Assembly (NCBI RefSeq): GCF_000350485.1
Contig: NZ_AORV01000010.1
Coordinates: forward strand, 1 to 64,000
From: Ruminiclostridium cellobioparum subsp. termitidis CT1112
GTDB taxonomy: Bacteria > Bacillota > Clostridia > Acetivibrionales > DSM-1351
Direction of reading: 5' to 3'
DNA: 64,000 nt
The translations under genes and the position numbers were made by a program. The notes under the pieces are model-generated. The model saw only the letters and a list, made by a program, of their open reading frames with translations. It did not search any database and was not told the DNA's origin. Positions 25,941-34,683 of this stretch are shown one piece after another (position 1 is the first letter of the stretch; every line of letters starts with the position of its first letter).

Positions 25941-26227
25941 TTTTTTAATTTTTCATTCTGCTTTTTTAATTCACTGTTCTCTTTATTGAGTTTCTGGCTT
26001 TGATCTTTATAGGAATTGCTGTTTGCCGTCAAAGAGTGATTGGTTTTCATTATCATCATGGCAGAGATGGACTGGCTGTTGTACTTATCCTTGTACAGGG
26101 TTACTACATCGTTGATCTTCAGGCAGAAGAACGATAAAACTGCAACCGTAATGACCAATATTATAATCAGAGTTTTTAACATTATACTTCCGCTATTTTT
26201 CATTTTAAAATCATCAGTGTTATCCAT
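25925..26227 (-). CDS. Membrane anchor and coiled coil of the 3D-domain protein, N-terminal part
   Basis: 100 residues if read in zero frame. One TM helix at about 16-38 (LKTLIIILVITVAVLSFFCL), then an extracytoplasmic segment and a coiled coil (QKLNKENSELKKQNEKLKK). The frame ends at TAA seven codons after an A_AAA_AAG heptamer. Reading -1 there continues the coiled coil seamlessly into the 3D domain, so this is the 5' half of one gene. Either it is recoded, or it is a one-base mutation or sequencing error in an A6 run. Confidence 0.75.
   Translation of the reverse strand: MDNTDDFKMKNSGSIMLKTLIIILVITVAVLSFFCLKINDVVTLYKDKYNSQSISAMMIMKTNHSLTANSNSYKDQSQKLNKENSELKKQNEKLKKSWMP
25940..25967 (-). 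promoter_or_regulatory. Two tandem -1 slippery heptamers A_AAA_AAG
   Basis: On the minus strand, TT-A-AAA-AAG occurs in zero frame twice (25967-25961 and 25946-25940), the same heptamer used by dnaX. Slipping at the second copy enters the 3D-domain frame at GAG; slipping at the first leads to a stop three codons on. A small hairpin (CAGCA / TGCTG) lies about 25 bases downstream. No obvious SD-like stimulator upstream. Confidence 0.45.
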
Positions 26228-26423
26228 TTTTTATTAAGTACTCCCAATTTAAAAAATAAATTTAATATGCCATTATCTATTATTTTCCAAAATGCTTGTC
26301 TTTTATACCCAGCATAACAAACATTTCTCTGGAGATAATTTTACCTGAGGTAACGCATTTTGAAAAAAATTGGTTTCCTTGAGCGTTAAACCCGGGAAGT
26401 GATGCTTTATCAGGAGGATTCAC

Positions 26424-27638
26424 ATGTCACGAAAAGTAATATCGGCATTCGGTATTCTGTTTTTATTAATAGGGGCAACTGTAAATATTGCAGCCAAACC
26501 TGCCGGCTCCCATGCAGCCGAAACCATGGTAAAAGAATATCTGCGTGAAAAGATGAATTCCATAACGGCCCGGAATGTGGACGTTTTGGATAAATATTAT
26601 TCAAAACAGGCTGATGAAGCGGAAAAATATCTGCTTTTCACTAAGAATCATATCTTGCAGGATTATTTAATTTCCTATGCAAATAACAATTATGCCATAA
26701 AGAAGATTTTTCCCAACCTGAAAATTATCAGTACTGCAGAAGAGCAAAATACATTGACAATAAATGCACTTATGACGGCATTTGTACATTGGAATGCCGA
26801 AAACTCCTCCGGTGACCCTGTTGTGGGGATGATATCGGAAAGACACGAACTTCAGGTAATCAAGGAAAATGGGCAATGGAAAATTATCCGGGATAACTTT
26901 GAAACCGGGCGAGGAAATTCGGAACAGTGCCGTCTTGAAGCACCGGACAGGCTTAGATCTTCTTTGAATGAGTTAAGGAAAACTTCGGCTGCTTCATTGA
27001 GCAGGTCCAAAAGCAGCCCCCCTTCGAAATTGCAAATTGTGCCGCACTCAAACAAGAGGGAGCAAAAATCCAGGACCGGGTACAGCAGGGACAACGCCTT
27101 CAACTGGGCACAAAAGCACTGGAGAAACTATTCAAATGATTATATCAATTTTGGCAAAAATCAATGGGATGGCGGAGATTGTACAAATTTCGTCTCCCAG
27201 TGTATTAGGGCCGGAGGAGCCGAAAATGATACCAAAGGAAGCCATCAGTGGTACTATATAAGAAAGGGCGCCTCCTCCAATACAAAAGCCGTCAGCTATT
27301 CCTGGACCTGGAGCACCGCAAGGGGCCTGAATTCAATTTTACTTGGCAATTACAACAAAAAAGAATTCGGCCCCAAAGGAATTCAAAAAGTCATTTTTGG
27401 GGATTCGGCCTATACAAGTGATATAGGTGAATATGTAAACTATGGAGATATTATTCAATATGAGTTTACCGCCGGTTCAGGAATAAAGCATTCAGCCATC
27501 ATTGTAGGAATGGTCCACAACAGTGCTCTTGACAGGTATGAGCCTGTTATAGCCACCCATTCCTTTGATTCCTGGAATTTACCCTGGACTAAAGACGCAT
27601 ACAGATCACTCTTTGTGCATATTGCAGATATCAATTGA
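26424..27638 (+). CDS. Secreted amidase-domain (Amidase_6) protein
   Basis: 404 residues. Signal peptide (SAFGILFLLIGATVNIAA), an alpha/beta region of about 150 residues resembling an SnoaL/NTF2-type fold (VLDKYYSKQADEAEKYL and later VHWNAENSS), a Ser/Lys-rich linker, then an Amidase_6 domain from about 215: NAFNWAQKHWRNYS, WDGGDCTNFVSQCIRAGG with the catalytic Cys, and later KHSAIIVGMV with the His. A predicted extracellular cysteine peptidase or amidase; substrate unknown, cell wall likely. RBS CAGGAGG. Single gene facing the 3D-domain gene. Confidence 0.85.
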   Translation: MSRKVISAFGILFLLIGATVNIAAKPAGSHAAETMVKEYLREKMNSITARNVDVLDKYYSKQADEAEKYLLFTKNHILQDYLISYANNNYAIKKIFPNLKIISTAEEQNTLTINALMTAFVHWNAENSSGDPVVGMISERHELQVIKENGQWKIIRDNFETGRGNSEQCRLEAPDRLRSSLNELRKTSAASLSRSKSSPPSKLQIVPHSNKREQKSRTGYSRDNAFNWAQKHWRNYSNDYINFGKNQWDGGDCTNFVSQCIRAGGAENDTKGSHQWYYIRKGASSNTKAVSYSWTWSTARGLNSILLGNYNKKEFGPKGIQKVIFGDSAYTSDIGEYVNYGDIIQYEFTAGSGIKHSAIIVGMVHNSALDRYEPVIATHSFDSWNLPWTKDAYRSLFVHIADIN

Positions 27639-27707
27639 TATAGCCGGCTTTCAGAGTTCTGCCTGTTGGCCGGGATTACCCGGATTACCCGGTGTACTTT
27701 TACCGGT

Positions 27708-28463
27708 TCACTGCACTTCGCCTGAATAGCATCTTGTTACATTAGGAACGGCAACCTTTCCGCCGACACTATATCTGTCAAATAATGAAGTTATTGCATT
27801 TACAAATTTAACATAATTGGTTTCTTTCTCATTTGGAGCATAGGAAGCAGAAAGATTCCTTCCTATGAAGCCCTCCAGATCATATGAAATTTTGTTGTCA
27901 AATTGTTTTGTTTCATATGAGCCGTCTTTAAAAAATATTGACAGGTCGGAGGGCTTTTCTTCCATCCCGCCTGAGAAACCTGTAAAATCCGGACAATACT
28001 TTTTGCAGATTTCAGCATTTTCAATTACAAGTTCCGACCCGACAGCCCGGCTGTTCCATACCAGCACCGCCAATCCCCCCGGTTTTAAAATCCTCATGCA
28101 TTCTTTTTTGAAAGCCAGAGCATCAAACCAGTGGAAGGCCTGTGCTACAGTGACAAAATCAATGCTCCGGTCATCCAACCGGGTATTTTCCGCTGTTCCG
28201 TCTACCGAATAAAAATTATTGAACCCGGCTAATTTCGTCTCAGCTATCCTTCTCATATCATTGTTGGGCTCCACACCATAAACCCTGCTCCCCTTCTCCA
28301 GGAGCTGTCTGGTGAGAATTCCGGTGCCTGCACCCACGTCAGCGATTGTGCTTGCCCGGTTAAAACCGGCACTGTCGTATAAATAGTCAATAAAAGCCTT
28401 TGGGTACTCGGGTCTGTATTTTTCATAAATATTTGCCTTACCGCTGAATTTTTCGGTGTTCAC
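27708..28463 (-). CDS. Class I SAM-dependent methyltransferase
   Basis: 251 residues from a GTG with GGGAGGTAATAAG upstream. SAM-binding motif I is IADVGAGTGILTRQLLE, acidic loop VYGVEPN, and the motif VTVAQAFHWFD plus LKPGGLAVLVWN marks the UbiE/Methyltransf_11-25 type group seen in orphan Firmicutes methyltransferases. Substrate unknown. Soluble; alone on its strand. Confidence 0.85.
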   Translation of the reverse strand: MNTEKFSGKANIYEKYRPEYPKAFIDYLYDSAGFNRASTIADVGAGTGILTRQLLEKGSRVYGVEPNNDMRRIAETKLAGFNNFYSVDGTAENTRLDDRSIDFVTVAQAFHWFDALAFKKECMRILKPGGLAVLVWNSRAVGSELVIENAEICKKYCPDFTGFSGGMEEKPSDLSIFFKDGSYETKQFDNKISYDLEGFIGRNLSASYAPNEKETNYVKFVNAITSLFDRYSVGGKVAVPNVTRCYSGEVQ

Positions 28464-28702
28464 GCTTATTACCTCCCATGCTTTTCTGAGTATTATTCTA
28501 ACATATCGGAGTTATTTTTGCTTTCCGTATTATTGACATATATTTTATTTTCAAATTGCAAAATTTATATTGTGATTGATAATCCTGGTTTCAAGGCATA
28601 CCGATTTATATCCCACAGATATCAAACGAGCTGCTTCCGGTTATATGCTCCAACTCCAGGGACAGTTCCTCCAGAAGACTGGCTGCCTTATGTATTTAAC
28701 CT

Positions 28703-29320
28703 TTATTTTAGTTCAACTCCGGGATAGCTGTCATAGGCTGAACCAATAATACATAACTGATCCAGCACCTCAGAAAATATCTCAAAAAGACCCTTTAATT
28801 GATCAATATCCTTTAAGATGCCTGGTATGGAGAAATACAGTTCATCAACTCCTTCGGGAAAAGCAGTTCCAAACCACCCCTCGTCATCCTTTACTTCCAG
28901 ATGAAATCTGGATTGCATCAACATTAACTTTTGAAGCTGCAGACTCTTGAATAATTCCTTTATTTTCTCCTCGTTGTTTCCCTTAATAACAAATGCTTCA
29001 TCAAACTCCTGGTTTCCGACCTCAATGTCCTGCATTCCCAGGGCAGCACCCATTTCACTAAAAATACCGCTTTTATATATTTTGAATCTGATTCCGTCCC
29101 TATTGACATAAGGTGCTCTTATTCTGGTATATGTGGTGGTAGCTTGACCGGTTGAAACAGTATACGTATCAAGTGTAACAATCCAGTTTTTTATGCGGGC
29201 AATGATTTTGTCACTCTTGAAAAAACCGCCTTCTATGTACTCACTGTTTTCCAGCTGCAGGCTTAACTGCTTCCAAATCTCCTTCTTGCTGGGTCCGAAA
29301 ATCTCCCTCATAACTCCCAT
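28703..29320 (-). CDS. Hypothetical soluble protein
   Basis: 205 residues with AGGAGGCTATT before the ATG. Not clearly recognised. The middle (TYTRIRAPYVNRDGIRFKIYKSGIFSEMG then FDEAFVIKGNNEEKIKELF) recalls DUF3137-like proteins that carry a beta-rich domain binding an unknown ligand. No TM segment or signal. Last gene of a possible three-gene minus-strand run with the DinB-like protein and the TM coiled-coil peptide. Confidence 0.65.
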   Translation of the reverse strand: MGVMREIFGPSKKEIWKQLSLQLENSEYIEGGFFKSDKIIARIKNWIVTLDTYTVSTGQATTTYTRIRAPYVNRDGIRFKIYKSGIFSEMGAALGMQDIEVGNQEFDEAFVIKGNNEEKIKELFKSLQLQKLMLMQSRFHLEVKDDEGWFGTAFPEGVDELYFSIPGILKDIDQLKGLFEIFSEVLDQLCIIGSAYDSYPGVELK

Positions 29321-29387
29321 AATAGCCTCCTATCTGGTTATCATATCTATATCTATATCTATGCTTAATTTTATCCTATAAGTCGGC

Positions 29388-30068
29388 CTAAACCCGAATC
29401 TTACTTTTAAGCTTTAAGCTGTCATTTATGTGCACCACCTGATGCCGGGTTATGGGCATCAGTATTATTCCGGCAACAGTCTTTTTTCCCCAAAAGTCCA
29501 ATAGCCATCTGGACTGGTCCGATCCGGTAACACCGCCTTCCTCCCATATCCTTCGGATGCTTTCGTGCCTGACTTTCCGCTTCATGTCTTTGGGCACCAA
29601 ATTCATTAATATTTCACGGGTTTTCCTGCCGACAGCCATCCTGTAATTTCTCAGTTCCAGCATATCAATCTGTACACTGAATTCAGCAATCTCGCTGTCG
29701 CTCATAGCATTTCCGGTATCAGTCACCGATACTTTCATTTTATCAAGCCAAGCTCCGTAACTTAAGACCTGGCTGCTTTCAGCTATGAGAATATTTGCCG
29801 TCAGATCTTCTATTCTGGTCAGATGCCATAAATTCCAGGCTATAGTGGAACCCTTGTTCTTATATTGGGAACCGAATACTCCCAGGTCAAGCCCTTTCCA
29901 CAACTCATCCTCATATGTCGGAGCAGCCTTTCCCGACATTTCAGACGTATGTACAAAACTATGCATATCAAGTGCCAGATCCATTGCTTCACGGAATTTG
30001 TCCTGTTTCAAAATCATTTCCTTCAGTCTTGCCTGTTTGGGATTCCAATCCCTCGTAATACTTTCCAT
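29388..30068 (-). CDS. DinB-like four-helix protein
   Basis: 226 residues. The DinB/YfiT pattern is visible: a His in the first helix (LALDMHSFVHTSEM), TIAWNLWHLTRIEDLTANIL with the conserved WHLxRIEDLT, and a C-terminal His in MPITRHQVVHINDSL. These three His positions form the metal site of the superfamily, whose members include bacillithiol or mycothiol transferases. The substrate here is unknown. RBS GAGGTGGGAG. Confidence 0.78.
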   Translation of the reverse strand: MESITRDWNPKQARLKEMILKQDKFREAMDLALDMHSFVHTSEMSGKAAPTYEDELWKGLDLGVFGSQYKNKGSTIAWNLWHLTRIEDLTANILIAESSQVLSYGAWLDKMKVSVTDTGNAMSDSEIAEFSVQIDMLELRNYRMAVGRKTREILMNLVPKDMKRKVRHESIRRIWEEGGVTGSDQSRWLLDFWGKKTVAGIILMPITRHQVVHINDSLKLKSKIRV

Positions 30069-30107
30069 TCTCCCACCTCAATGACTTGTTAAATAGCTTT
30101 AAATCTG

Positions 30108-30374
30108 TTACACTCTTCGCCTTATTTTATCGGGTGCCTGGTCATAATCGGCATCTTCCTGGTATCCGGACTTTTTGGCCCGACCTTCCTGTTGTTTCAC
30201 GAACATCTCGATTTCCAGCTGGTTATTTGCACGAATTTGCTCGGCCTTTAATGTGGTTTCAGCATTTATCCTGGCAATTTCCAGCTTGTATTTCATCACT
30301 TTATTTGCAATAAACGGTATTACTATTATTAGCGCCAAACCCAGGGAGCCTACCACCGGTATCCAATCTTCCAC
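30108..30374 (-). CDS. Small membrane-anchored coiled-coil protein
   Basis: 88 residues from a GTG with AGGAGGAATTAATA upstream. One TM helix at about 6-25 (VVGSLGLALIIVIPFIANKV), then a long charged helix likely to be coiled coil (KLEIARINAETTLKAEQIRA), and an acidic/basic tail. Organisation recalls PspB-type proteins but similarity is only structural. Probably co-transcribed with the DinB-like gene 39 bp downstream. Confidence 0.65.
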   Translation of the reverse strand: MEDWIPVVGSLGLALIIVIPFIANKVMKYKLEIARINAETTLKAEQIRANNQLEIEMFVKQQEGRAKKSGYQEDADYDQAPDKIRRRV

Positions 30375-30409
30375 TATTAATTCCTCCTGTTAATATGATT
30401 AAATATGAT

Positions 30410-30958
30410 TTAATGTGTTTTATTCCACTCTTCAGCCAGAATACCATAAACAGCATGATTTACATAGTGGTCGTACAGCCATTCGGCCTGTCTTACCGAG
30501 CCCTCCAGCGTAAATCCCAGCCTTTCAGGTACTGCCCTGCTTTTTTTATTAAATTCTGCTGCTCTTATTTCAACCCGATTTAAACCCAGGTCTTTTATCA
30601 CATAATTTATAATTGCTCTGCAGGATTCTGTCATTATTCCTTTGCCCTGGTACTCTTCGGCAAGCCAGTAGCCTATTGTAGTTTTTTTGTTTCTCCAATC
30701 TATACCATGGAGGCCGATAGAACCAGCAATTTCACCTTTATAGTATATTCCTGCCTGAAATCCGTTATTATCAGCCAACTGCTTTCTTGAGGACCTGATA
30801 AAATCTTTTATGGCATCCACACTTGTCGTTGCTCCCACCCATGGCAGCCATTCTCTTAAGTACAAACGGTTATTATCAATCAATTTATACAGTTCTCTGG
30901 CATTCTTATTTTCCATAACTCTCAATTGAATATGGTCATTTACCTGATAATAGAACAT
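30410..30958 (-). CDS. GNAT acetyltransferase, RimL/RimJ type
   Basis: 182 residues. Standard RimL-family features: REWLPWVGATTSVDAIKDFI near the start, then GSIGLHGIDWRNKKTTIGYWL, and the acetyl-CoA loop EEYQGKGIMTESCRAIINY (Q-x-x-G-x-G/A), ending in ERLGFTLEGSVRQAEWL. Likely acetylates an N-terminal amine, perhaps of a ribosomal protein such as L7/L12, or a small molecule. RBS GAGGTGATTT. Single gene. Confidence 0.9.
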   Translation of the reverse strand: MFYYQVNDHIQLRVMENKNARELYKLIDNNRLYLREWLPWVGATTSVDAIKDFIRSSRKQLADNNGFQAGIYYKGEIAGSIGLHGIDWRNKKTTIGYWLAEEYQGKGIMTESCRAIINYVIKDLGLNRVEIRAAEFNKKSRAVPERLGFTLEGSVRQAEWLYDHYVNHAVYGILAEEWNKTH

Positions 30959-31027
30959 AAATCACCTCTATAAATTTTTAAAAAGATAATATAAATCAAA
31001 CTGCTTCCATTATTTAAAAAATAATTG

Positions 31028-31924
31028 CTATTTGTCACTATTCTTTTGAAAAGAAAGATTTTTTAAAGTAAATACTCCACTGTCAAATTCAACTTCCGAG
31101 TTGATCTCACCGATAAAATCAGGAGAAGCGTAAGACTTTCTGATAGCACCCAGTGCAAACCGCGCCAGTATTTTTTTATCCTTGAATTCAAATCCTACCA
31201 TATTTCCAAAACCAATATTATCGTTATCAATATCATCTTCTGTATTTGCCAGTTCAAAAGAATTTACTTTTTTTCCGACAGTGACATCGGCCAGCAGAGA
31301 ACTACCCTTTTTATGCGTATTAAGCTTTACCTGCTTATTCAGCTGCTCTACATAATCTGTAAAGGCATAATCCTTAAAATACTCTTTATTTGGAACCAGA
31401 TAGCTTGTATCCTTTGGATCATCAGAAAGCACTTCCTTTTCAGAAACCTTGACCATGTGCAGTTCTTCAACCGAATATCCTGTCCCGGACCCTGTATAAA
31501 GTATTACAGCCAGTTCCTCCCTGCCATCCCCGTCAAAATCAGCCAATTCCATTCTGGGAAGTATAAATCTTGGCGTCAGATAGTCCCAGTTATAAAAATG
31601 CCCGGTGCTATTACAATAAAGTATTACTCCACTATCCTTTTTGCCGTATAAGAATATGTTTTTATCAGGTATTGCGGCAATCATAGGAATTTTTTGGGCT
31701 TCATATTCCTCCCAGGACTTAATAACCCCGGTATTTGTATCACCCACAATATTGGTTACTGCCGAAACAGCCTTTGAACTGACCGCTTCATAATTTGCCG
31801 CTGCCGGGGCTTCCGAAGCCGTGTAGAGCTTGTTGTCCGATGAACAGCCGCTTATACCCAGCGTAATTGTGACCGATAATATGATGGGCTTTATAGCCGT
31901 TAATATAATATTTCTTTTTCTCAT
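31028..31924 (-). CDS. Lipoprotein with FG-GAP/VCBS-like Asp repeat
   Basis: 298 residues. Lipobox ISGC at about 24-27. The middle carries LADFDGDGREELAVIL, a calcium-binding DxDxDG segment of the FG-GAP/VCBS type, within a beta-rich domain about 85-150. No enzyme motif. Probably cell-surface anchored; function unknown. RBS AGGAGAATG. Single gene. Confidence 0.75.
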   Translation of the reverse strand: MRKRNIILTAIKPIILSVTITLGISGCSSDNKLYTASEAPAAANYEAVSSKAVSAVTNIVGDTNTGVIKSWEEYEAQKIPMIAAIPDKNIFLYGKKDSGVILYCNSTGHFYNWDYLTPRFILPRMELADFDGDGREELAVILYTGSGTGYSVEELHMVKVSEKEVLSDDPKDTSYLVPNKEYFKDYAFTDYVEQLNKQVKLNTHKKGSSLLADVTVGKKVNSFELANTEDDIDNDNIGFGNMVGFEFKDKKILARFALGAIRKSYASPDFIGEINSEVEFDSGVFTLKNLSFQKNSDK

Positions 31925-32065
31925 TTGTCATTCTCCTGCTTTCATGTCAAACGGATCATCCTCTTGGTCTTTTTCCGAATAAACTTTAATACCGTCGATA
32001 TTCCAAATAATATCATAAATTATATATATTTGGGTAGTTTATTTTGAACAGACGGAGCTACACAA

Positions 32066-32094
32066 AAAGCTGAAACCTCATGGATTTCAGCTTT
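32066..32094 (-). terminator. Terminator downstream of the flavodoxin-like gene
   Basis: Perfect 10-bp stem AAAGCTGAAA / TTTCAGCTTT with a nine-base loop; on the minus strand followed by TTTGTG, 16 bp after the stop. Confidence 0.8.
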
Positions 32095-32109
32095 GCCAGA
32101 TATTTTGAT

Positions 32110-32823
32110 TTAAAACGGCTTGTTCTGACCGGTCAGCCATCCTTTTTGAAGCCAGTATTTTTTATCTGTGTGACCGTCTTCATAGTCCCTCATAACCTTT
32201 TTAATGTACATAAACATAAATTTAATAAATATTGTGGCAGGGATCTTTTTTCTATTTACCAGTGCTTTATGAAACATATCGGCTTTTTTTCCAATAAGCT
32301 TTTGCAATTTGATCTGCTTTCCAGCCTTCATATCTTCCCAATTCTTGGTGAATACGGTCAGTCCCAAACTGTAAATCCTTTTGACACCCCAGTACCTCAA
32401 AGTCCTTGATACGGCCTTTATAGCTTTTCCGGTACCCGCACCTGCCGTTGTGGAAATAACCATAGCTACCTTTGAGAACATCTCTTCCATTGGTCTGTGG
32501 GGCAGGTATATATATCCGAAATGATCCATGAAAGACTTTATAGCACCGCTCTCTGCAAGTACATAAACCGGTGAAGTCAAAACAAGACCGTCAGCTTCTT
32601 TCATAGCTTGCTCAATTGGCTGCGTATACTGGGCATGAGGGCATTTGTCGGCACTTTCGTCATAACAGTTGCAGCAGCCGCAGCAAAAATAAGGTAATGC
32701 CCTGGGCAGATAAAACTCCACTATTTCAAGTTGGGCATTTTTCCTCAACTGTTCCATGAATATTTGTGTCGTCTTGTACGTATTGCCCTTTCTGGGGCTT
32801 CCGTGAATCACACAGATTTTCAT
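32110..32823 (-). CDS. NADPH-dependent FMN reductase / flavodoxin-like oxidoreductase
   Basis: 237 residues. FMN-phosphate loop HGSPRKGNTYKTT at the N-terminus, then a Cys cluster FCCGCCNCY-x7-CP that can serve in redox or metal binding, and TSPVYVLAESGAIKSFMDH for the isoalloxazine side. The C-terminal 60 residues form a membrane-facing amphipathic region typical of clostridial members. Substrate unknown (quinones or iron-sulfur repair proposed for relatives). RBS AAGGAGATTATT. Confidence 0.88.
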   Translation of the reverse strand: MKICVIHGSPRKGNTYKTTQIFMEQLRKNAQLEIVEFYLPRALPYFCCGCCNCYDESADKCPHAQYTQPIEQAMKEADGLVLTSPVYVLAESGAIKSFMDHFGYIYLPHRPMEEMFSKVAMVISTTAGAGTGKAIKAVSRTLRYWGVKRIYSLGLTVFTKNWEDMKAGKQIKLQKLIGKKADMFHKALVNRKKIPATIFIKFMFMYIKKVMRDYEDGHTDKKYWLQKGWLTGQNKPF

Positions 32824-32908
32824 AATAATCTCCTTTTCTCCAGATAAAGCTTACTGATTAAAGGGAAACTATAAATGTAAGATACAAAGCTGCAGGATAT
32901 TCAGTATT

Positions 32909-33325
32909 TTATTCTCCAATAATTTTCACAAGAACCCTTTTCTCTCTTTTACCGTCGAATTCACCATAAAAAAGCTGTTCCCAGGTGCCAAAATCAAGTT
33001 TTCCGTTTGTAACCGCAACAACAGCTTCACGGCCCATTATCTGCCTTTTCAGATGTGCATCGGCATTATCTTCAAAACCATTGTGGTTATACTGGCTGTA
33101 AGGTTTTTCAGGGGCAAGTGTCTCCAGCCATTTTTCGAAGTCCTGATGCAATCCGGCTTCATCGTCATTTATAAACACACTGGCCGTAATATTCATGGCA
33201 TTGACCAATACCATTCCTTCTTTTATTCCGCTTTCATCAATACACTTCTGAACCTGCGGAGTGATATTTACATATGCCCTGCGCTTTGGAATATTGAAAT
33301 ACAGTTCCTTGCGGTATGATTTCAT
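32909..33325 (-). CDS. YjbQ/UPF0047 family protein
   Basis: 138 residues from the ATG at 33325, chosen for AAGGAGCAGAC upstream; a longer frame to 33442 has no RBS and untypical composition. The fold's conserved residues are present: [33 protein letters not shown] (His and Asn/Asp ligands) and [14 protein letters not shown]. The family has weak thiamin-phosphate synthase activity in vitro; the true role is unknown. Confidence 0.9.
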   Translation of the reverse strand: MKSYRKELYFNIPKRRAYVNITPQVQKCIDESGIKEGMVLVNAMNITASVFINDDEAGLHQDFEKWLETLAPEKPYSQYNHNGFEDNADAHLKRQIMGREAVVAVTNGKLDFGTWEQLFYGEFDGKREKRVLVKIIGE

Positions 33326-33671
33326 CTGTCTGCTCCTTAAAATTATAAAATGCAACATGCTGCAGCACATTATACGGCATGTTTTTAAACTAATACTGAG
33401 GGCTGTAACACAACGATTTCCTTTGTCTGGTATATAAGGCAACTATATCCTCTTTATTATATATTAAACAGGTAGCAATTGTACATGCCTAAGTTACTAA
33501 AACCCATTATTATTAAATATACCGGATTGATTGATTTATTTGATGATTTGGTGATGGCCTCAATTGATGAGGCCTGTCCAATTTTTGGGAAGATTTGTTG
33601 GATTATTTATTTATTTATTTTTATATGCAATTGCCTGTAAAGTTTAATCTTATGCAAAAAAACCGGCTTGC

Positions 33672-34406
33672 TCACATTGACCGTATTTCATCCGACAGTA
33701 TTTCACTTGACTGTATATCATTGTAAAACATTGAAAACAAACCTGCAGTACTTCTTTGGGCTAAAGGCAGTACAATCTTTGTCAGCTCATAGTACCTTCG
33801 TTCATCATCAATAATTGTGCTCAACCTGCTGTTTGCCTTAATGGCATTAATGGCATTTTGACGTATAAATTCTTTTGTGTCCTTGAGATAACAACCATTT
33901 TCGCAGACTAAATATTCAGGTGTGCTGAGCAATGTATCCCTTACGAATTTTTCGAATTTGTGATGCTCCTTCAAAAGCTTGATATTTGCATGCTGCGGTA
34001 CAGTCATGTCCTGTACCAGATGGGCCGCTGCTCCAAGAAAAAACATTGCCCGTTTTATATCCCCTGATTCATAGTAACCCAGTGCAAAGGAATAATAATT
34101 ATTTGCCAGTGAGAGAGCATTGGTGTTTCCGTAAAGTCCCCTGTCTTTTATGGGATTATAAAAATGACCTGAACTTTTGAAATCCTGATCGGCCCAAACG
34201 ACACCAAGGTTTAGTTCAGTTATATATTGTGAGAAAAGCTTGAACTGTTCAAATTTCTTATCATTCTTAAGAATTACCAGTGATTGAATGTTAATGACTC
34301 TATGTACTTTACATTCCGTAGTCATTATAACCTTTTTAACAGGGTTTATAGCTTTCATGGTGTATTGAAATAATTTTCCATATGAATTTTCAACAATTGT
34401 AGGCAT
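33672..34406 (-). CDS. Zinc-dependent phospholipase C-like protein
   Basis: 244 residues. The metal-ligand pattern of the phospholipase C/S1-P1 nuclease fold is visible: HRVIN near residue 36, WADQDFKSSGHFYNP with Asp and His, LGAAAHLVQDMTVPQHA with two His and an Asp, and KEHHKFE. Clostridial relatives include alpha-toxin. No signal peptide and no C2 domain are present, so an intracellular or atypical role is more likely than a toxin. RBS GGGAGGTTG. Confidence 0.8.
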   Translation of the reverse strand: MPTIVENSYGKLFQYTMKAINPVKKVIMTTECKVHRVINIQSLVILKNDKKFEQFKLFSQYITELNLGVVWADQDFKSSGHFYNPIKDRGLYGNTNALSLANNYYSFALGYYESGDIKRAMFFLGAAAHLVQDMTVPQHANIKLLKEHHKFEKFVRDTLLSTPEYLVCENGCYLKDTKEFIRQNAINAIKANSRLSTIIDDERRYYELTKIVLPLAQRSTAGLFSMFYNDIQSSEILSDEIRSM

Positions 34407-34599
34407 TACAACCTCCCATAATACTGCGACTAAGCTGCGATTTTTAATATATTATATACTCTATTGCTCTCTAAAAGTATCATCCCTGATAAAAGTTTAC
34501 AATGATTTTACATTTTAGAATTTGCCCAAAACATTATATATCAAACCTTAAAATATACTGTCAATATAATTATCTCTGAAAATGCAAAATAAAGCATTG

Positions 34600-34628
34600 T
34601 TGAATATATATAAATTTTACGGTATAAT
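34600..34628 (+). promoter_or_regulatory. Sigma-A promoter for the patatin gene
   Basis: TTGAAT, 17 bases, TATAAT, about 55 bp before the start codon at 34684. Confidence 0.75.
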
Positions 34629-34683
34629 TCAGTAAGAAAATGGCAAAAGTTTTAGTCTGACAGCATGTAAGGAGTTAAATCAT

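Noticed and set aside
28518-28727. 69-codon ORF between methyltransferase and hypothetical gene
   Set aside because: Partly antisense to the next gene's 3' end, no RBS, no conserved pattern.
33556-33574. GGCCTC / GAGGCC hairpin between YjbQ and phospholipase genes
   Set aside because: Only six base pairs; tail is weak and too far from either gene to claim a terminator.
33672-34406. Clostridial alpha-toxin (plc)
   Set aside because: The zinc-ligand pattern fits the fold, but there is no signal peptide and no C2 domain, so calling it a toxin is unsupported.
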